A stretch of 64,000 nucleotides of DNA from CBDAPE01 sp965198325. Lineage in GTDB: Bacteria; Pseudomonadota; Alphaproteobacteria; UBA828; JAPUJA01. Numbering within the stretch: position 1 is the first letter of the stretch; every line of letters starts with the position of its first letter. Location: contig CBDAPE010000015.1 in the NCBI GenBank assembly GCA_965198325.1, positions 310,001 through 374,000 on the forward strand, read 5' to 3'. Both the position numbers and the translations under genes were made by a program. The notes beneath the pieces were generated by a model. It saw only the letters and a list, made by a program, of their open reading frames with translations. It was not told the origin of the DNA and did not search any database. Below, one piece after another: positions 51,954 to 61,276 of the stretch.

Positions 51954-51972
51954 GACCTGCCGGCGCGTCTGT

Positions 51973-52854
51973 TCAGCGGGTGACAGGCATGTTGTCGATC
52001 AGCCGGACGACCCCGATATACGCGGCCACGAAGAGGCGCGCCGGGCGCGTCAGATCGCTTGCCGTCTCCAGGGTACGGGCGTCGCGCAGCTCGAGATAGT
52101 CGAGCCGGCCGATCCCCGCCGCCGCCAGCTCCGCCCGACCCCAGGCGAGCGTCGAAGCGACGTCTCCCTCGCCCGCGGTCAGGCGCCGCACGATCTCGTC
52201 CAGCGCCCGGGGCAGCGCGCCTGCCTGGACCCGCTCCGCGGCCGTCAGATGGGAATTGCGGGAGGACAGGGCGAGACCGTCCGCCTCGCGCACGGTCGGC
52301 ACGGCGAGGATATCGACAGGTAACCCGAGATCGCGAACCATCCTGCGAACCACGAGGAGCTGCTGGTAATCCTTCTCGCCGAACAGGGCGATATCGGGGC
52401 CGCACTGGGTGAACAGCTTTGCAACGACGGTGGTCACGCCGTCGAAATGGCCAGGCCGGTGGATGCCACACAGGGGTTCACTCAGGCCGGGAACCGTGAC
52501 GGTCGTCACAAAGCCGTCGGGATACATCGTCTCGACCGCGGGCGCGAACAGGAGGTCGACGCCCGCTGCGGCAAGCTGGGCGGTGTCCGCGGCTTCGGTC
52601 CTGGGGTAACCGGCGTAGTCCTCGCCTTCGCCGAACTGGGCGGGGTTGACGAACAGGCTGACGACGGTGCGATCCGCCCCCTGCATCGCCGCTTCGACCA
52701 GCGCCATGTGACCCGCATGCAGCCCGCCCATGGTGGGCACCAGGGCAATTCGCTCGCCGGCCGCACGCCAGCCCGCGACCGTGTTGCGCAGTTCGGCGAT
52801 GCCGCGAACGAGCGTGAGCCCCGCGAGGGAGCCGGACGCAGGCTCAGGCGTCAT
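51973..52854 (-). CDS. panC: Pantothenate synthetase
   Basis: 293 residues. The ATP-binding HIGH-type motif is PTMGGLHAGHMALVEAA, followed by VSLFVNPAQFGEGEDYAGYP, CGIHRPGHFDGVTTVVAKLF split at the glycine, FGEKDYQQL, and ALSSRNSHLT, which replaces the KMSKS-type loop. It joins pantoate and beta-alanine. It is 12 bp downstream of panB on the same strand, and both are convergent with the alcohol dehydrogenase. Confidence 0.96.
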   Translation of the reverse strand: MTPEPASGSLAGLTLVRGIAELRNTVAGWRAAGERIALVPTMGGLHAGHMALVEAAMQGADRTVVSLFVNPAQFGEGEDYAGYPRTEAADTAQLAAAGVDLLFAPAVETMYPDGFVTTVTVPGLSEPLCGIHRPGHFDGVTTVVAKLFTQCGPDIALFGEKDYQQLLVVRRMVRDLGLPVDILAVPTVREADGLALSSRNSHLTAAERVQAGALPRALDEIVRRLTAGEGDVASTLAWGRAELAAAGIGRLDYLELRDARTLETASDLTRPARLFVAAYIGVVRLIDNMPVTR

Positions 52855-52866
52855 GGGATTGGGGAA

Positions 52867-53718
52867 TCAGCCAGCCGAGCGGCCGGTGGGCGAGACCAGG
52901 CTGGGCGCGCCCGAGACGTGCTCGGGGCCCGGGAAACGGCGGGCGCGGACGTCTTCGGCGTAGACCCGGGCGGCGGCAGCAATGTCGTCATGCAGATTGG
53001 CGTACTGGCGAACGAAGCGCGGCACCCGGCCACCACCTAATCCCAGCATGTCCTCGGCGACGAGGATCTGGCCGTCGCAGGCGGGCGACGCGCCGATCCC
53101 GATGGTCGGAACCGCAAGCCGCGCGGTGATCGCGCGGGAGACCGGTTCGCGCGTGTTTTCCACGACGACGGCGAACGCGCCAGCCGCGGCGGCGGCTTCC
53201 GCGTCGGCGATGATTGCCGCCGCGCTCTCGGCGTCCTTGCCCTGCACCCTGAAGCCACCGGCGACGTTGACCGACTGGGGCTTCAGGCCGACATGGCCCA
53301 GCACGGGAACACCGCGCTCGACTAAGAAGCGCACGCTCGGCGCCATCTCGACGCCGCCCTCGATCTTGACCGCCGCGCAGCCGGTTTCGGCCAGCGCGCG
53401 ACCGGCGTTGCGGAAGGCCTGCTCGGGGCTTTCCTGATAACTGCCGAAGGGCATATCGATGACGACGCAGGCGGTCTTCGAGCCGCGCATGACCGCTTTG
53501 GTATGATTGATCATCATATCCAGGGTCACGCCGAGCGTCGTCTCGAGACCGTAGATCACCATGCCGAGCGAATCGCCGACCAGCAGAAGATCGACGGCCG
53601 GATCCAGCGCGTCCGCCATGGGTGCCGTATAGGCGGTCAGGCAAACGACCGGTTCGGCCCGTTTGCGGGCGGTGATATCAGGCGGGGTGAGACGGCGGGT
53701 GCACGTGGTTTCGGCCAT
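52867..53718 (-). CDS. panB: 3-methyl-2-oxobutanoate hydroxymethyltransferase
   Basis: 283 residues with the ATG at 53718; an in-frame ATG at 53754 is a possible longer start. The GAGGGGAGGG site lies about 11 bases upstream of the chosen one. Active-site segments are VCLTAYTAPMADALD, LVGDSLGMV (metal Asp), VVIDMPFGSYQ (Asp) and CAAVKIEGG (Lys), then GHVGLKPQSVN and DMLGLGGGRVPRFV. It makes ketopantoate from ketoisovalerate and methylene-THF, the first step to CoA. It heads the panBC operon. Confidence 0.95.
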   Translation of the reverse strand: MAETTCTRRLTPPDITARKRAEPVVCLTAYTAPMADALDPAVDLLLVGDSLGMVIYGLETTLGVTLDMMINHTKAVMRGSKTACVVIDMPFGSYQESPEQAFRNAGRALAETGCAAVKIEGGVEMAPSVRFLVERGVPVLGHVGLKPQSVNVAGGFRVQGKDAESAAAIIADAEAAAAAGAFAVVVENTREPVSRAITARLAVPTIGIGASPACDGQILVAEDMLGLGGGRVPRFVRQYANLHDDIAAAARVYAEDVRARRFPGPEHVSGAPSLVSPTGRSAG

Positions 53719-53939
53719 GATGCTTGAGACCCTCCCCTCGAAGTCGGCGCGCATGACGTGCGAGCAACGACGTGGGATTGTCATCGAAGCCATCGCCGCT
53801 GTCCACCGGTTTCTGCTGCAACGCAACAAACTAAATATTTAATTTTTAATTTCATATAGTTACACGTGACGCAAAAGCGTCTAACGGCAGAAAAGGGGAT
53901 CAACCCAGGCACTGCGGCCGGAGCCCGGCCGGTTTCCGA

Positions 53940-54713
53940 TTAGTCGGCCGTATTGAGCAGTGCCGGGAGGTCGGCGATTGAATTCAAGCGGAAATCCGGA
54001 TTGATCAGGGGATGGCTTTCGTCGGTTTCGCGAAATTTTCCGGTGCGCACCTGGACGGCGCGAAGCCCGGCGTTCTGGCCGCCGCCCACATCGCCCTCGA
54101 TGTCGTCGCCGATCATCAGGGTTTCGCCGGCGCTCACATTCATGTCCGCGAGCGCGAACTCGAAGAATGCCCTGGCAGGCTTGCCGACGATGCGGGCCTC
54201 AGTGTCGGCGGCGTATTCCAGCAAGGCCACGAACGGGCCCAGGTCGAGGATCAGATTCCGATCCTTCCGCCAGTAGCGATTCTTATGGAGCGCGATCAGC
54301 CGCGCGCCGCTGACCAGCATCGCGAAGAGCGAATTCAGCCGATCGAAATCGTAACCCGGGCCAAGATCGCCCATCACGACGGCGTCCGGTGCGTCGTCGA
54401 CCAGCTCGAAGCCGACGAAATCCTCGGCCAGGGCCGGAACGGTCGCGAGATGGACGCGGCGCATGCCGGCCGCCTCCAAATCGCGGCGGGCCGCCAGCGG
54501 CGGGGAGAACACCTCGCCCGGCTCGACGGCGAAGCCCATCGCGTTCAGCCGCCCGACGATGGCCGAGCGCGGCTTGGTCGTGGTGTTGGTCAGGAAGCGA
54601 ACAGGGAGGCCGCGTGCGCGAACCTCGGCGATGACGTCAAGTGCGCCCGGGATCGGCATGTCGCGCTGATAGAGCACACCTTCGAGATCGAACAGGATCG
54701 CACGGATGCTCAT
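53940..54713 (-). CDS. HAD-superfamily hydrolase, subfamily IIA (LHPP/NagD-like)
   Basis: 257 residues from the ATG at 54713. Motif I is ILFDLEGVLYQRD: the nucleophile Asp is present, but the second acid two residues on is Glu instead of Asp, as happens in LHPP-like members with altered acid residues. FLTNTTTKPRS is motif II, KPARAFFEFAL contributes the motif III Lys, and IGDDIEGDVGGGQNAGL is motif IV. The C2a cap fits NagD/LHPP phosphatases. The substrate is unknown. It is the last gene of the gpx-hspQ-HAD group. Confidence 0.82.
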   Translation of the reverse strand: MSIRAILFDLEGVLYQRDMPIPGALDVIAEVRARGLPVRFLTNTTTKPRSAIVGRLNAMGFAVEPGEVFSPPLAARRDLEAAGMRRVHLATVPALAEDFVGFELVDDAPDAVVMGDLGPGYDFDRLNSLFAMLVSGARLIALHKNRYWRKDRNLILDLGPFVALLEYAADTEARIVGKPARAFFEFALADMNVSAGETLMIGDDIEGDVGGGQNAGLRAVQVRTGKFRETDESHPLINPDFRLNSIADLPALLNTAD

Positions 54714-54752
54714 GGTCGAGACGCCTTCCTGTTCCGCGCACCGCGCCACCGT

Positions 54753-55070
54753 TCAATTGGCCGGACGCACAGGCCGGTAGTGCCCGTCTTCGAAGCCGGA
54801 AAACAGCTCGTCGATCGCCCCATGGCGGATCGGCTCGCCGCTGTCGTCGGGCTCGAGGTTGCGTTCGGCCACGTAGGTCGTGTGGCTCGCGTCGTGAACC
54901 AGCACATGGTACCAGGGCGCATCCTTGGGCGGGCGCGAGCGGGCCATCGCCTCGTACCACTCCTCGCTGCCGGAAAACACCGGATCGACGTCGAAGCAGA
55001 CGCCGCGATAGTCGAACAGCTTGTGATGCACGAGCTGGCCGACCTGGAATTTGGCGCGCGCCTCGCTCAT
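54753..55070 (-). CDS. hspQ: Heat shock protein HspQ / hemimethylated DNA-binding YccV-like
   Basis: 105 residues. The HspQ core is complete: FQVGQLVHHKLFDYRGVCFD, PWYHVLVHDASHTTYVAERN and the end FEDGHYRP. In gammaproteobacteria HspQ is a Lon specificity factor and was first noted for DnaA control; the same role here is inferred. The ATG overlaps the upstream glutathione peroxidase stop by four bases (ATGA). Confidence 0.9.
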   Translation of the reverse strand: MSEARAKFQVGQLVHHKLFDYRGVCFDVDPVFSGSEEWYEAMARSRPPKDAPWYHVLVHDASHTTYVAERNLEPDDSGEPIRHGAIDELFSGFEDGHYRPVRPAN

Positions 55071-55561
55071 TGTCTACGTCCGGCCCCGGCAAGCGCCGCT
55101 TCGATGGTGCCGACGACCACATCGTCGAGAGGTTCGATGCTGGACGGCCAGAGCTCGACGAGTTCGCCATCCGCGCCGATCAGGTATTTGTGGAAATTCC
55201 ATTCGGGGCTCGCCGCCTCGCCGACGCTCTCGACGATCCAGCGATAAAGCGGGTGGGCGTCGCCGCCGATCACCGGCTCCTTGGCGGTCATCGGGAACCC
55301 GACGCCGTAGGTGGTCTCGCAAAACGTCTTGATCGCCGCCTCGTCGCCGGGCTCCTGGGCGCCGAAATCGTTCGACGGCACGCCAAGCACGATCAGGCCG
55401 CGGTCGCGATATCGCTCCCAAAGCGCCTGCAGGCCTTCATATTGCGGCGTATAGCCACATTCGGACGCGGTATTGACCAGGAGGATCGGATGGCCGGCGA
55501 AATCGCTCAAGGGCAACGGATCGCCGTCGATCGTGCGAAATGCGAAGTCGTGAGCGGACAT
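55067..55561 (-). CDS. Glutathione peroxidase family protein, Cys type
   Basis: 164 residues. The peroxidatic residue is Cys in NTASECGYTPQYEGLQALW (not selenocysteine). The second catalytic motif is VPSNDFGAQEPG, which keeps Asn but lacks the usual Gln after Cys-Asn found in many family members. WNFHKYLIGADGELVE holds the conserved Trp and Asn. It reduces peroxides in the cytosol, most likely with thioredoxin. It is coupled to hspQ by a four-base overlap. Confidence 0.9.
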   Translation of the reverse strand: MSAHDFAFRTIDGDPLPLSDFAGHPILLVNTASECGYTPQYEGLQALWERYRDRGLIVLGVPSNDFGAQEPGDEAAIKTFCETTYGVGFPMTAKEPVIGGDAHPLYRWIVESVGEAASPEWNFHKYLIGADGELVELWPSSIEPLDDVVVGTIEAALAGAGRRQ

Positions 55562-55743
55562 GGTGGTGCGTCCCGACCAGTTCTGAACCGAAGCCAAGTC
55601 TAGCCCGAATCGCCGCGCGTTTCGATCTCACCGGCGCGCCTGCCGAGAATGGCGCCGGGCGTGCCCGGTACAAGAGACCCCACTCGCACGGCAATCCTTC
55701 ACACAACGCGAACGGCGGCGCAATTCGCGTCCCGATACCCGGA

Positions 55744-56199
55744 TCAGGTCGGCCCGTCGGCGGCGGCGGGCAACAGATAAACCCCGGCGATGCGCCACTC
55801 GCCGCCGGCCTGGCGCTCCATGATGTAGTGCGCCGTCACCAGCAGGCCGTCCGGGCCGACCAGGAAGACCTTTTGCACGGGCAGGCGGCTTTCCGGCGCC
55901 AGGATCTCTCCGAACGCTACCTTCCGGGGCCGGTAGACCGCCTGATACGCGTCACGCACCATGCGCATGAAGTTTGCGACATCGCCGAATCGCTCGCGAA
56001 TCAGCGGTGCTGCAAACGCAAAAGCCGCCTCGCCGTCGTCTCGCTGGAATGCCTCGAGCTGGCCGCTGATGACGGCCTGGATGGCCTGACTATCCTCGGG
56101 GCCGACCACTCTGTCCTGTGCCCGCGTTGGCGAAGGGGATGCGAGAGCGATCAGGAGCAGGACAATCGACAGCGCGGCAAAGGGGATGGAGCGGTTCAT
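55744..56199 (-). CDS. DUF4864 family exported protein
   Basis: 151 residues with a signal peptide (about 1-27, cleavage after PTRAQ). The body SQAIQAVISGQLEAFQRDDG, AFAFAAPLIRERFGD and FMRMVRDAYQAVYRPRKVAF is typical of DUF4864, which has an NTF2-like look. It is periplasmic and of unknown function. The neighbouring gene downstream on this strand is the peroxidase, after a 180-bp gap with nothing recognised. Confidence 0.82.
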   Translation of the reverse strand: MNRSIPFAALSIVLLLIALASPSPTRAQDRVVGPEDSQAIQAVISGQLEAFQRDDGEAAFAFAAPLIRERFGDVANFMRMVRDAYQAVYRPRKVAFGEILAPESRLPVQKVFLVGPDGLLVTAHYIMERQAGGEWRIAGVYLLPAAADGPT

Positions 56200-56318
56200 G
56201 GCAGCAGACCTCGCGATCGAGCGACAGGCGTTCGACGCCCGTCGCTCCCACTATAGTCTTGATGGCCCAGCGCTTCCGGTGATGGGCGCCACAGGCCGGC
56301 GCTCGATTGATGGAAAGA

Positions 56319-56395
56319 TGGTCGGAGCGGCGGGATTCGAACCCACGACCCCTTGTCCCCCAGACAAGTGCGCTACCAGACTGCGCCACGCTCCG
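56319..56395 (-). tRNA. tRNA-Pro (anticodon GGG)
   Basis: Read on the minus strand, the acceptor CGGAGCG pairs with CGCTCCG, with discriminator A and encoded CCA at 56319-56321. The anticodon arm CTTGT-CTGGGGG-ACAAG gives anticodon GGG, reading CCC. The T arm GTGGG-TTCGAAT-CCCGC is intact. It lies between the DUF4864 and MerR genes. Confidence 0.96.
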
Positions 56396-56502
56396 AAGAT
56401 CGCGCCGGCACTATAGCCGCCTGCTACAATCGCGACAACGGGCCGGGTGAATACCCGTAGGAGCCTTCACGCTGAGCCACTCGATCGGATTATTTCGTTC
56501 GA

Positions 56503-56982
56503 TCAAACACGCCCGCGAAGCATGTCGCGCAGCTCGCCCAGCTCGTCGGCCAGCGTACTCAACTGCTCGCGCTGCTCCGGGCTGAGGTTCGCCGGCGGGG
56601 ACGCCGGCGAGGACGCCGGAGCGGACGCGGCCTTGGCCGGTTCGGAGGCTGCGGCGGCCCGTGCGGGCACGGCCGCGGGCGGTGCGCTCGATGCGCCCTC
56701 GGACAGCTTGCCGCCACTCTCGCGCAGCAGCTTCTGCACGCCCTTGATCGTGTAGCCCTCGACGTAGAGCAGCGAGCGGATACGCCGGAGCAAGGCGATA
56801 TCCTCCGGCCGGTAGTAGCGTCGCCCGCCGCCGCGCTTGAGCGGCTTGATCTGCGTGAACTTGCTTTCCCAGAATCGCAGGACGTGCTGGGGAACGTCGA
56901 GTTCCTCGGAGACTTCCCGGATGGTTCGAAAGGCGTCGGGCGCTTTGCCCGTGCTGCCCCCGGAGGTTCCCGATGTCGCCAC
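56503..56982 (-). CDS. MerR family transcriptional regulator
   Basis: 159 residues. The winged helix-turn-helix (18-85) reads FRTIREVSEELDVPQHVLRF, WESKFTQIKP, GGGRRYYRPEDIALLRRIRS. A long Ala/Pro-rich linker and a short helix follow. There are no metal-binding cysteines. In alphaproteobacteria a regulator of this type conserved after ihfA is common; its targets are not known. It is 12 bp downstream of ihfA on the same strand. Confidence 0.9.
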   Translation of the reverse strand: MATSGTSGGSTGKAPDAFRTIREVSEELDVPQHVLRFWESKFTQIKPLKRGGGRRYYRPEDIALLRRIRSLLYVEGYTIKGVQKLLRESGGKLSEGASSAPPAAVPARAAAASEPAKAASAPASSPASPPANLSPEQREQLSTLADELGELRDMLRGRV

Positions 56983-56994
56983 GGTCGACGGCCG

Positions 56995-57321
56995 CTAAGC
57001 TTCTGGCCGGTCGCCCCTTGGGGCGCTGAGCGATTGGGCGATCAAGTCCTTGAGAACATGGGAGGCCCGAAAGACCAGGACGCGGCGGGGCGGGATCGGG
57101 ACCTCCTCACCGGTTTTCGGATTGCGACCCATGCGCTGGCCCTTGCCGCGCACGGAAAAACTTCCGAACGACGAGATCTTAACCGTATCGCCCCGGGTCA
57201 GGCTGCCGACCATGAGATCGAGCACGGAATCGACGAGCTTCATGGAGTCGTTGCGCGAAAGCCCGACTTCAAGAAACACCGCTTCACCCAAATGCGCCCG
57301 GGTCACCGTCTTGCCGGCCAT
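56995..57321 (-). CDS. ihfA: Integration host factor alpha subunit
   Basis: 108 residues. HU/IHF fold: TRAHLGEAVFLEVGLSRNDS, VKISSFGSFSVRGKGQRMGR with NPKTGEEVPIPPRRVLVFRAS, the DNA-inserting beta arm with its conserved Pro. The alpha assignment rests on position after fabH and on the arm sequence. It forms a heterodimer with IhfB that bends DNA. It lies 300 bp after fabH; that gap holds no gene I recognise and should contain its promoter. Confidence 0.93.
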   Translation of the reverse strand: MAGKTVTRAHLGEAVFLEVGLSRNDSMKLVDSVLDLMVGSLTRGDTVKISSFGSFSVRGKGQRMGRNPKTGEEVPIPPRRVLVFRASHVLKDLIAQSLSAPRGDRPEA

Positions 57322-57618
57322 TTTTCGGCCTGATCTCCCATTTCCGAACGGGACGACGGTACAGCGCCCGGATCAGGGCGTCAATATCAAAGGATTTCAA
57401 TGCCTTCCGCGAAATCGTCGAGTCAAGAAGAAAGAATTCGGCCGGGGAACGCCTCGCACGGGCAGCGGATCTTCGCGAATTCCCACCGGGCGAAACCGAC
57501 CGCGACCGCGGCCCCGCTCTCCAGAACAGAATCGGCCGAACCCGCGGGTATTAAGAACCCTCTATACTACGATTGCGAGAAACCCGGGGTGCGAATGATC
57601 GCTGACCGGCAGCAGAAC

Positions 57619-58590
57619 CTAGAGACGGATCACCCCCGCACCCCAGGTAAAGCCGCCGCCCATCGCTTCCACGACGATCACCTGGCCCGGCGTGATGCGA
57701 CCGTCTTCCACGGCTTCGGCCAAGGCAAGGGGAATCGACGCCGCCGAGGTGTTGGCGTGCCGGTCGACGGTGACGATCATCTTCTCCGCAGGCAGGCCAA
57801 GGCGACGGGCTGTTGCGTCGAGAATTCTTTTGTTGGCCTGGTGGGGAACAAGCCAGTCGACGTCCGCGGGCACAATGCCCGCCGCTTCCAGCGCCTCTTC
57901 GGTCACGGCCGCAAGATTGACCACCGCATGGCGGAATACCTCGCGCCCCGCCATTCGCAGATGGCCGGTGGACTGCGTCGAGGAGACGCCGCCATCAACG
58001 TAAAGCAAGTCCCGATGTCGACCGTCGGAATGGATGCAGGTGGCGAGAATGCCCCGGTCGGAAGCCGATTGCTCGCCCTCTTCGGCCCGCAGCACGACTG
58101 CACCAGCGCCGTCGCCGAACAGGACGCAGGTTGCGCGATCGTCCCAGTCGAGAATTCGGGAGAAGGTTTCCGCGCCGATCACCAGCGCGGTACCGGCCGC
58201 ATCGGCCTTCAGGAAGTTATCGGCCGTGGCCAGTGCGAATACGAACCCGGCGCATACGGCCTGAACATCGAAGGCAGCGCCGGCGGACATGCCAAGTTTG
58301 GCCTGAACCCGAGTGGCGGTCGCCGGGAACGTGTCGTCCGGGGTCGACGTGGCGACGACGACCAGATCGATATCTTCGGCGCCGAGCCCGGCGCGTTCAA
58401 GCGCCGCCTCAGCCGCCTTGAGCGCCAGATCCGAGGTAAATTCGCCAGCGTCGGCGATATGGCGTTCCCGAATCCCGGTTCGTTCGACGATCCATTCGTC
58501 CGAGGTATCGACCCTGGCGGCAAGGTCGTCGTTGGTGAGAATCTGCTCGGGGAGATAGCTCCCGCAACCGATGACGCAGGAGCGGCGCAT
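57619..58590 (-). CDS. fabH: Beta-ketoacyl-ACP synthase III
   Basis: 323 residues. The catalytic Cys113 is in DVQAVCAGFVFALATAD, the catalytic His in LVPHQANKRILDATA with the following Asn region, and the end GGGFTWGAGVIRL is diagnostic. It starts fatty-acid synthesis by condensing acetyl-CoA with malonyl-ACP. It is two bases downstream of plsX, so both are made from one transcript, as in most bacteria. Confidence 0.97.
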   Translation of the reverse strand: MRRSCVIGCGSYLPEQILTNDDLAARVDTSDEWIVERTGIRERHIADAGEFTSDLALKAAEAALERAGLGAEDIDLVVVATSTPDDTFPATATRVQAKLGMSAGAAFDVQAVCAGFVFALATADNFLKADAAGTALVIGAETFSRILDWDDRATCVLFGDGAGAVVLRAEEGEQSASDRGILATCIHSDGRHRDLLYVDGGVSSTQSTGHLRMAGREVFRHAVVNLAAVTEEALEAAGIVPADVDWLVPHQANKRILDATARRLGLPAEKMIVTVDRHANTSAASIPLALAEAVEDGRITPGQVIVVEAMGGGFTWGAGVIRL

Positions 58591-58592
58591 CC

Positions 58593-59642
58593 TCAGACGG
58601 CAACCGTCTTGGGCTCGGGCGCGCGGTCGGCGTGAAGCCGATGGAGTTCGTCGATGATCTTCGTATTGAAACCCTGGCTGACCATGTCGACGGCAACGCC
58701 GATGGCGCTCGCGAAGCCCTTGTGGTCCGTGCCGCCATGGCTTTTGACCACAACGCCGTTCAGCCCCAACAGGGTCGCTCCGTTGTAGCGCCGTGGATCG
58801 ATCCGGTTGCGCAAACTGCGAAGCGCGGGCCGCGCCAGAAAATAGCCGAAGCGCGAAACGATCGACCGGCGAAACGCGCCACGCAGATATTCCGTGAACA
58901 GCACCGCGACACCCTCTGCGGTCTTCAGGGCCACATTGCCGGTGAAGCCGTCGGTGACGATAACATCGACGGTGCCCTCGGGAATATCGTTACCTTCGAC
59001 GAAGCCGTGAAACTCGATAGGCAATTCCCAGCCGCGCAACGTGGTGGCCGCCTCTTGCAGGCGCTCGGTTCCCTTGAGTTCCTCCTGCCCGACATTGAGC
59101 AAACCGATGGTAGGGTTGGTCCGACCCAGAACGGTTCGCGCGAATACCTCGCCCATGACCGCAAACTCGACCAGATTGTTGGCGTCGCACTCGATATTCG
59201 CCCCCAAATCGAGCATAACGCTCTCACCCCGTTGGGTCGGAAAGATCGAGGCGAAGGCCGGTCGCGATATGCCCGGCATCGTCTTGAGCACGACTTTGGC
59301 AAGCGCCATGAGCGCGCCGGTGTTGCCCGCCGACACAATCCCGGCGGCTTCGCCCTCATGAACCGCGTCGACGGCGCGCCGCATGCTCGAACCGCGGAGT
59401 TGGCGTAGGGCAACCGACGGCTTTTCGTGCGCCTCGACCACTTCCTCGGTGTGGCGCACCTCGCTCACGGCCGCGAGCCGCTTGAAACGGCTCAGCGTCG
59501 GCTCAAGCTTCCGGCGATCGCCGAACAATAGAAAGTGGAGTTCGGGATGGCGTACCCGTGCGAGATTGGCGCCGCGGATCACAACACCGGGTGCGAAGTC
59601 GCCTCCCATCGCATCGAGCGCCAAGACGATATCGTCAGCCAT
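58593..59642 (-). CDS. plsX: Phosphate acyltransferase PlsX
   Basis: 349 residues. The start IVLALDAMGGDFAPGVVIRG, then SAGNTGALMALAKVVLKTMP and PAFASIFPTQRGESVMLDLG, VTDGFTGNVALKTAEG and the late LLGLNGVVVKSHGGTD are all PlsX signatures. It converts acyl-ACP to acyl phosphate for phospholipid synthesis, as a peripheral membrane enzyme. It sits between rpmF (32 bp upstream) and fabH. Confidence 0.97.
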   Translation of the reverse strand: MADDIVLALDAMGGDFAPGVVIRGANLARVRHPELHFLLFGDRRKLEPTLSRFKRLAAVSEVRHTEEVVEAHEKPSVALRQLRGSSMRRAVDAVHEGEAAGIVSAGNTGALMALAKVVLKTMPGISRPAFASIFPTQRGESVMLDLGANIECDANNLVEFAVMGEVFARTVLGRTNPTIGLLNVGQEELKGTERLQEAATTLRGWELPIEFHGFVEGNDIPEGTVDVIVTDGFTGNVALKTAEGVAVLFTEYLRGAFRRSIVSRFGYFLARPALRSLRNRIDPRRYNGATLLGLNGVVVKSHGGTDHKGFASAIGVAVDMVSQGFNTKIIDELHRLHADRAPEPKTVAV

Positions 59643-59674
59643 GATTGACAGCTCCCCGCGCCAGCTTGGACGGA

Positions 59675-59860
59675 TTACGCAGCGCCCTCGGCCTCAACGA
59701 TTTCGCGGCCGTCATAATGGCCGCACGCCTTGCACACATGATGCGGGAGCTTGAGTTCACCGCAGTTCGGACACTCGTTCGATCCCGTCATTGCCAGCCG
59801 ATCATGCGACCGGCGCACGTCGCGTCGCGCCTTGGAGGTTTTTCTCTTTGGTACCGCCAT
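59675..59860 (-). CDS. rpmF: 50S ribosomal protein L32
   Basis: 61 residues. The start MAVPKRKTSKARRDVRRSHD and the zinc site CPNCGELKLPHHVCKACG are characteristic. Both cysteine pairs are kept, unlike the cysteine-free L31 of this genome. It precedes plsX as is usual. Confidence 0.97.
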   Translation of the reverse strand: MAVPKRKTSKARRDVRRSHDRLAMTGSNECPNCGELKLPHHVCKACGHYDGREIVEAEGAA

Positions 59861-59958
59861 CGACCCGTTTCCTTCTTTTGCACGTCGAAGCTCCCCGCTC
59901 CGAAGCCATCAGTCTACCGTCTTCGCGCAGCCGCAGTGACCCACAGATTTACTCACTC

Positions 59959-60555
59959 TTACCCGGAACCGTCGGTCTCGCGCAACCGCGCAAATGGGTT
60001 CGTCGTTTCGCCCCGATCGACCGATCGGTTGCTCGACGACTCTTGGTCGAGCGCTGCGCCGGGTGCGCGCGGATAGGGATCAAGCACCAGCGCCAGATGC
60101 TCGGCAACGACTTCGCCAATGTCGATGGCGTCGCCCACGAGCGGCTCCGGCGGGTCGTTCGCGTCAACAACGATGTCAACCGTCGCCGCCTCGTCGCTTT
60201 CGACCGCCGGCGCAAAGACCAGCGCGACCGAGTTGTCGAGGTGGGTCGCGACGGGTTCGAGGGTAACGACACAGGTCTGGACCACATCGGCGCTCACGTC
60301 GCCCTGCACGATCACTGAACCCGGTAACGGGCCGCAGCGCAACCGGAGCCGTGCATCGAGCGACTCGACTGCGCACAGGTCAAAGCGGTCCGCCAGGGCG
60401 GCGCGCTCGACGGCATCGGCACTTATCTCTACGATTCGCTCGGCGCTTTCGATGTCTGCAACCGGGACACACCGCGAAAATTCGGGCGTCGGCTCGGATT
60501 GAATCACGGGCTTCTCGCTGATCGATGAGGATGGACCGGTCCCGTCGGGCAACAC
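59959..60555 (-). CDS. DUF177/YceD family protein
   Basis: 198 residues; the exact start is not certain because the first 25 residues are not conserved. The DUF177 core is LRLRCGPLPGSVIVQGDVSA, VVQTCVVTLEPVATHLD (with the family Cys) and IDIGEVVAEHLALVLDPYPR. The protein always lies before rpmF and is tied to 23S rRNA or ribosome assembly in bacteria and plants (known for YceD relatives). The rpmF gene follows after 98 bp. Confidence 0.87.
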   Translation of the reverse strand: MLPDGTGPSSSISEKPVIQSEPTPEFSRCVPVADIESAERIVEISADAVERAALADRFDLCAVESLDARLRLRCGPLPGSVIVQGDVSADVVQTCVVTLEPVATHLDNSVALVFAPAVESDEAATVDIVVDANDPPEPLVGDAIDIGEVVAEHLALVLDPYPRAPGAALDQESSSNRSVDRGETTNPFARLRETDGSG

Positions 60556-60597
60556 CCCGCCGAGACGGCGCCTCGACGGCGCCGGATCAATGCTTTT

Positions 60598-61173
60598 TCA
60601 GGCCCCTTCGGGAGCCGCATCAACGCCCGGCACGGGCAGAAAATTGATCCGGCCCGCGAGCAGTCGCACGCCCGACTGCGCCGCTAGATCGTCGGCCTGG
60701 ACCCGGACGTAAGCCGCGAGACGCCGGACGTCTTCGGCATGGGGCTCGCGAGCGCTGTAGAGATTGCGCGTCAGCGCGCGTACGAGCGTGGTTTCGCCTT
60801 CATCCAAACCCTTCTCGTAGGCGGAAATTCGGCCGTAGAACGCGCTCGCCATCGCCTTGACCTTCTTGCCCACAGACAAATCACCGACGCCCATCTCACG
60901 GAGGTCCTGATCCATATAGTCGAACATCACATCGAAAAGCTTCTGGGCAAGGGCCGCACCGCCGTCGCCCTCATCGCGCAGCCGACGGAGCACGAGGAAG
61001 ACGTGGAGCGCGATCATGTCGAACCGCCCATCGACCGTATCCGGCGCGCCGTATATCGTATAAAAGCCCGGCTGACGGGCCTGGCCCACCACGGCGAGAT
61101 ACAGCGCCTCGGCCGGTTCACGCCACCGGGACCGACGAAAAAGACGATCGATGATCATTCGAATCATGTCCAA
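60598..61173 (-). CDS. Ubiquinol-cytochrome c chaperone (CBP3/UQCC-like)
   Basis: 191 residues. EALYLAVVGQARQPGFYTIY, DTVDGRFDMIALHVFLVLRR and DYMDQDLREMGVGDLSVGKK with MASAFYGR are the hallmarks of the bacterial CBP3 family. In mitochondria CBP3 helps assembly of cytochrome b in complex III; the bacterial role is inferred from that. Two ATGs lie near the start (61173 and 61167). It is divergent from bamE and 42 bp ahead of the DUF177 gene. Confidence 0.88.
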   Translation of the reverse strand: MDMIRMIIDRLFRRSRWREPAEALYLAVVGQARQPGFYTIYGAPDTVDGRFDMIALHVFLVLRRLRDEGDGGAALAQKLFDVMFDYMDQDLREMGVGDLSVGKKVKAMASAFYGRISAYEKGLDEGETTLVRALTRNLYSAREPHAEDVRRLAAYVRVQADDLAAQSGVRLLAGRINFLPVPGVDAAPEGA

Positions 61174-61276
61174 TTTTTGCGATAATCACTTTTCAGGCGC
61201 CCCCGGACGCCTTACCTAAGAACCCAAGCAAGCTAGGGACCCCGATCCCGCCCGTCAACGATTGGAACCCATCTCG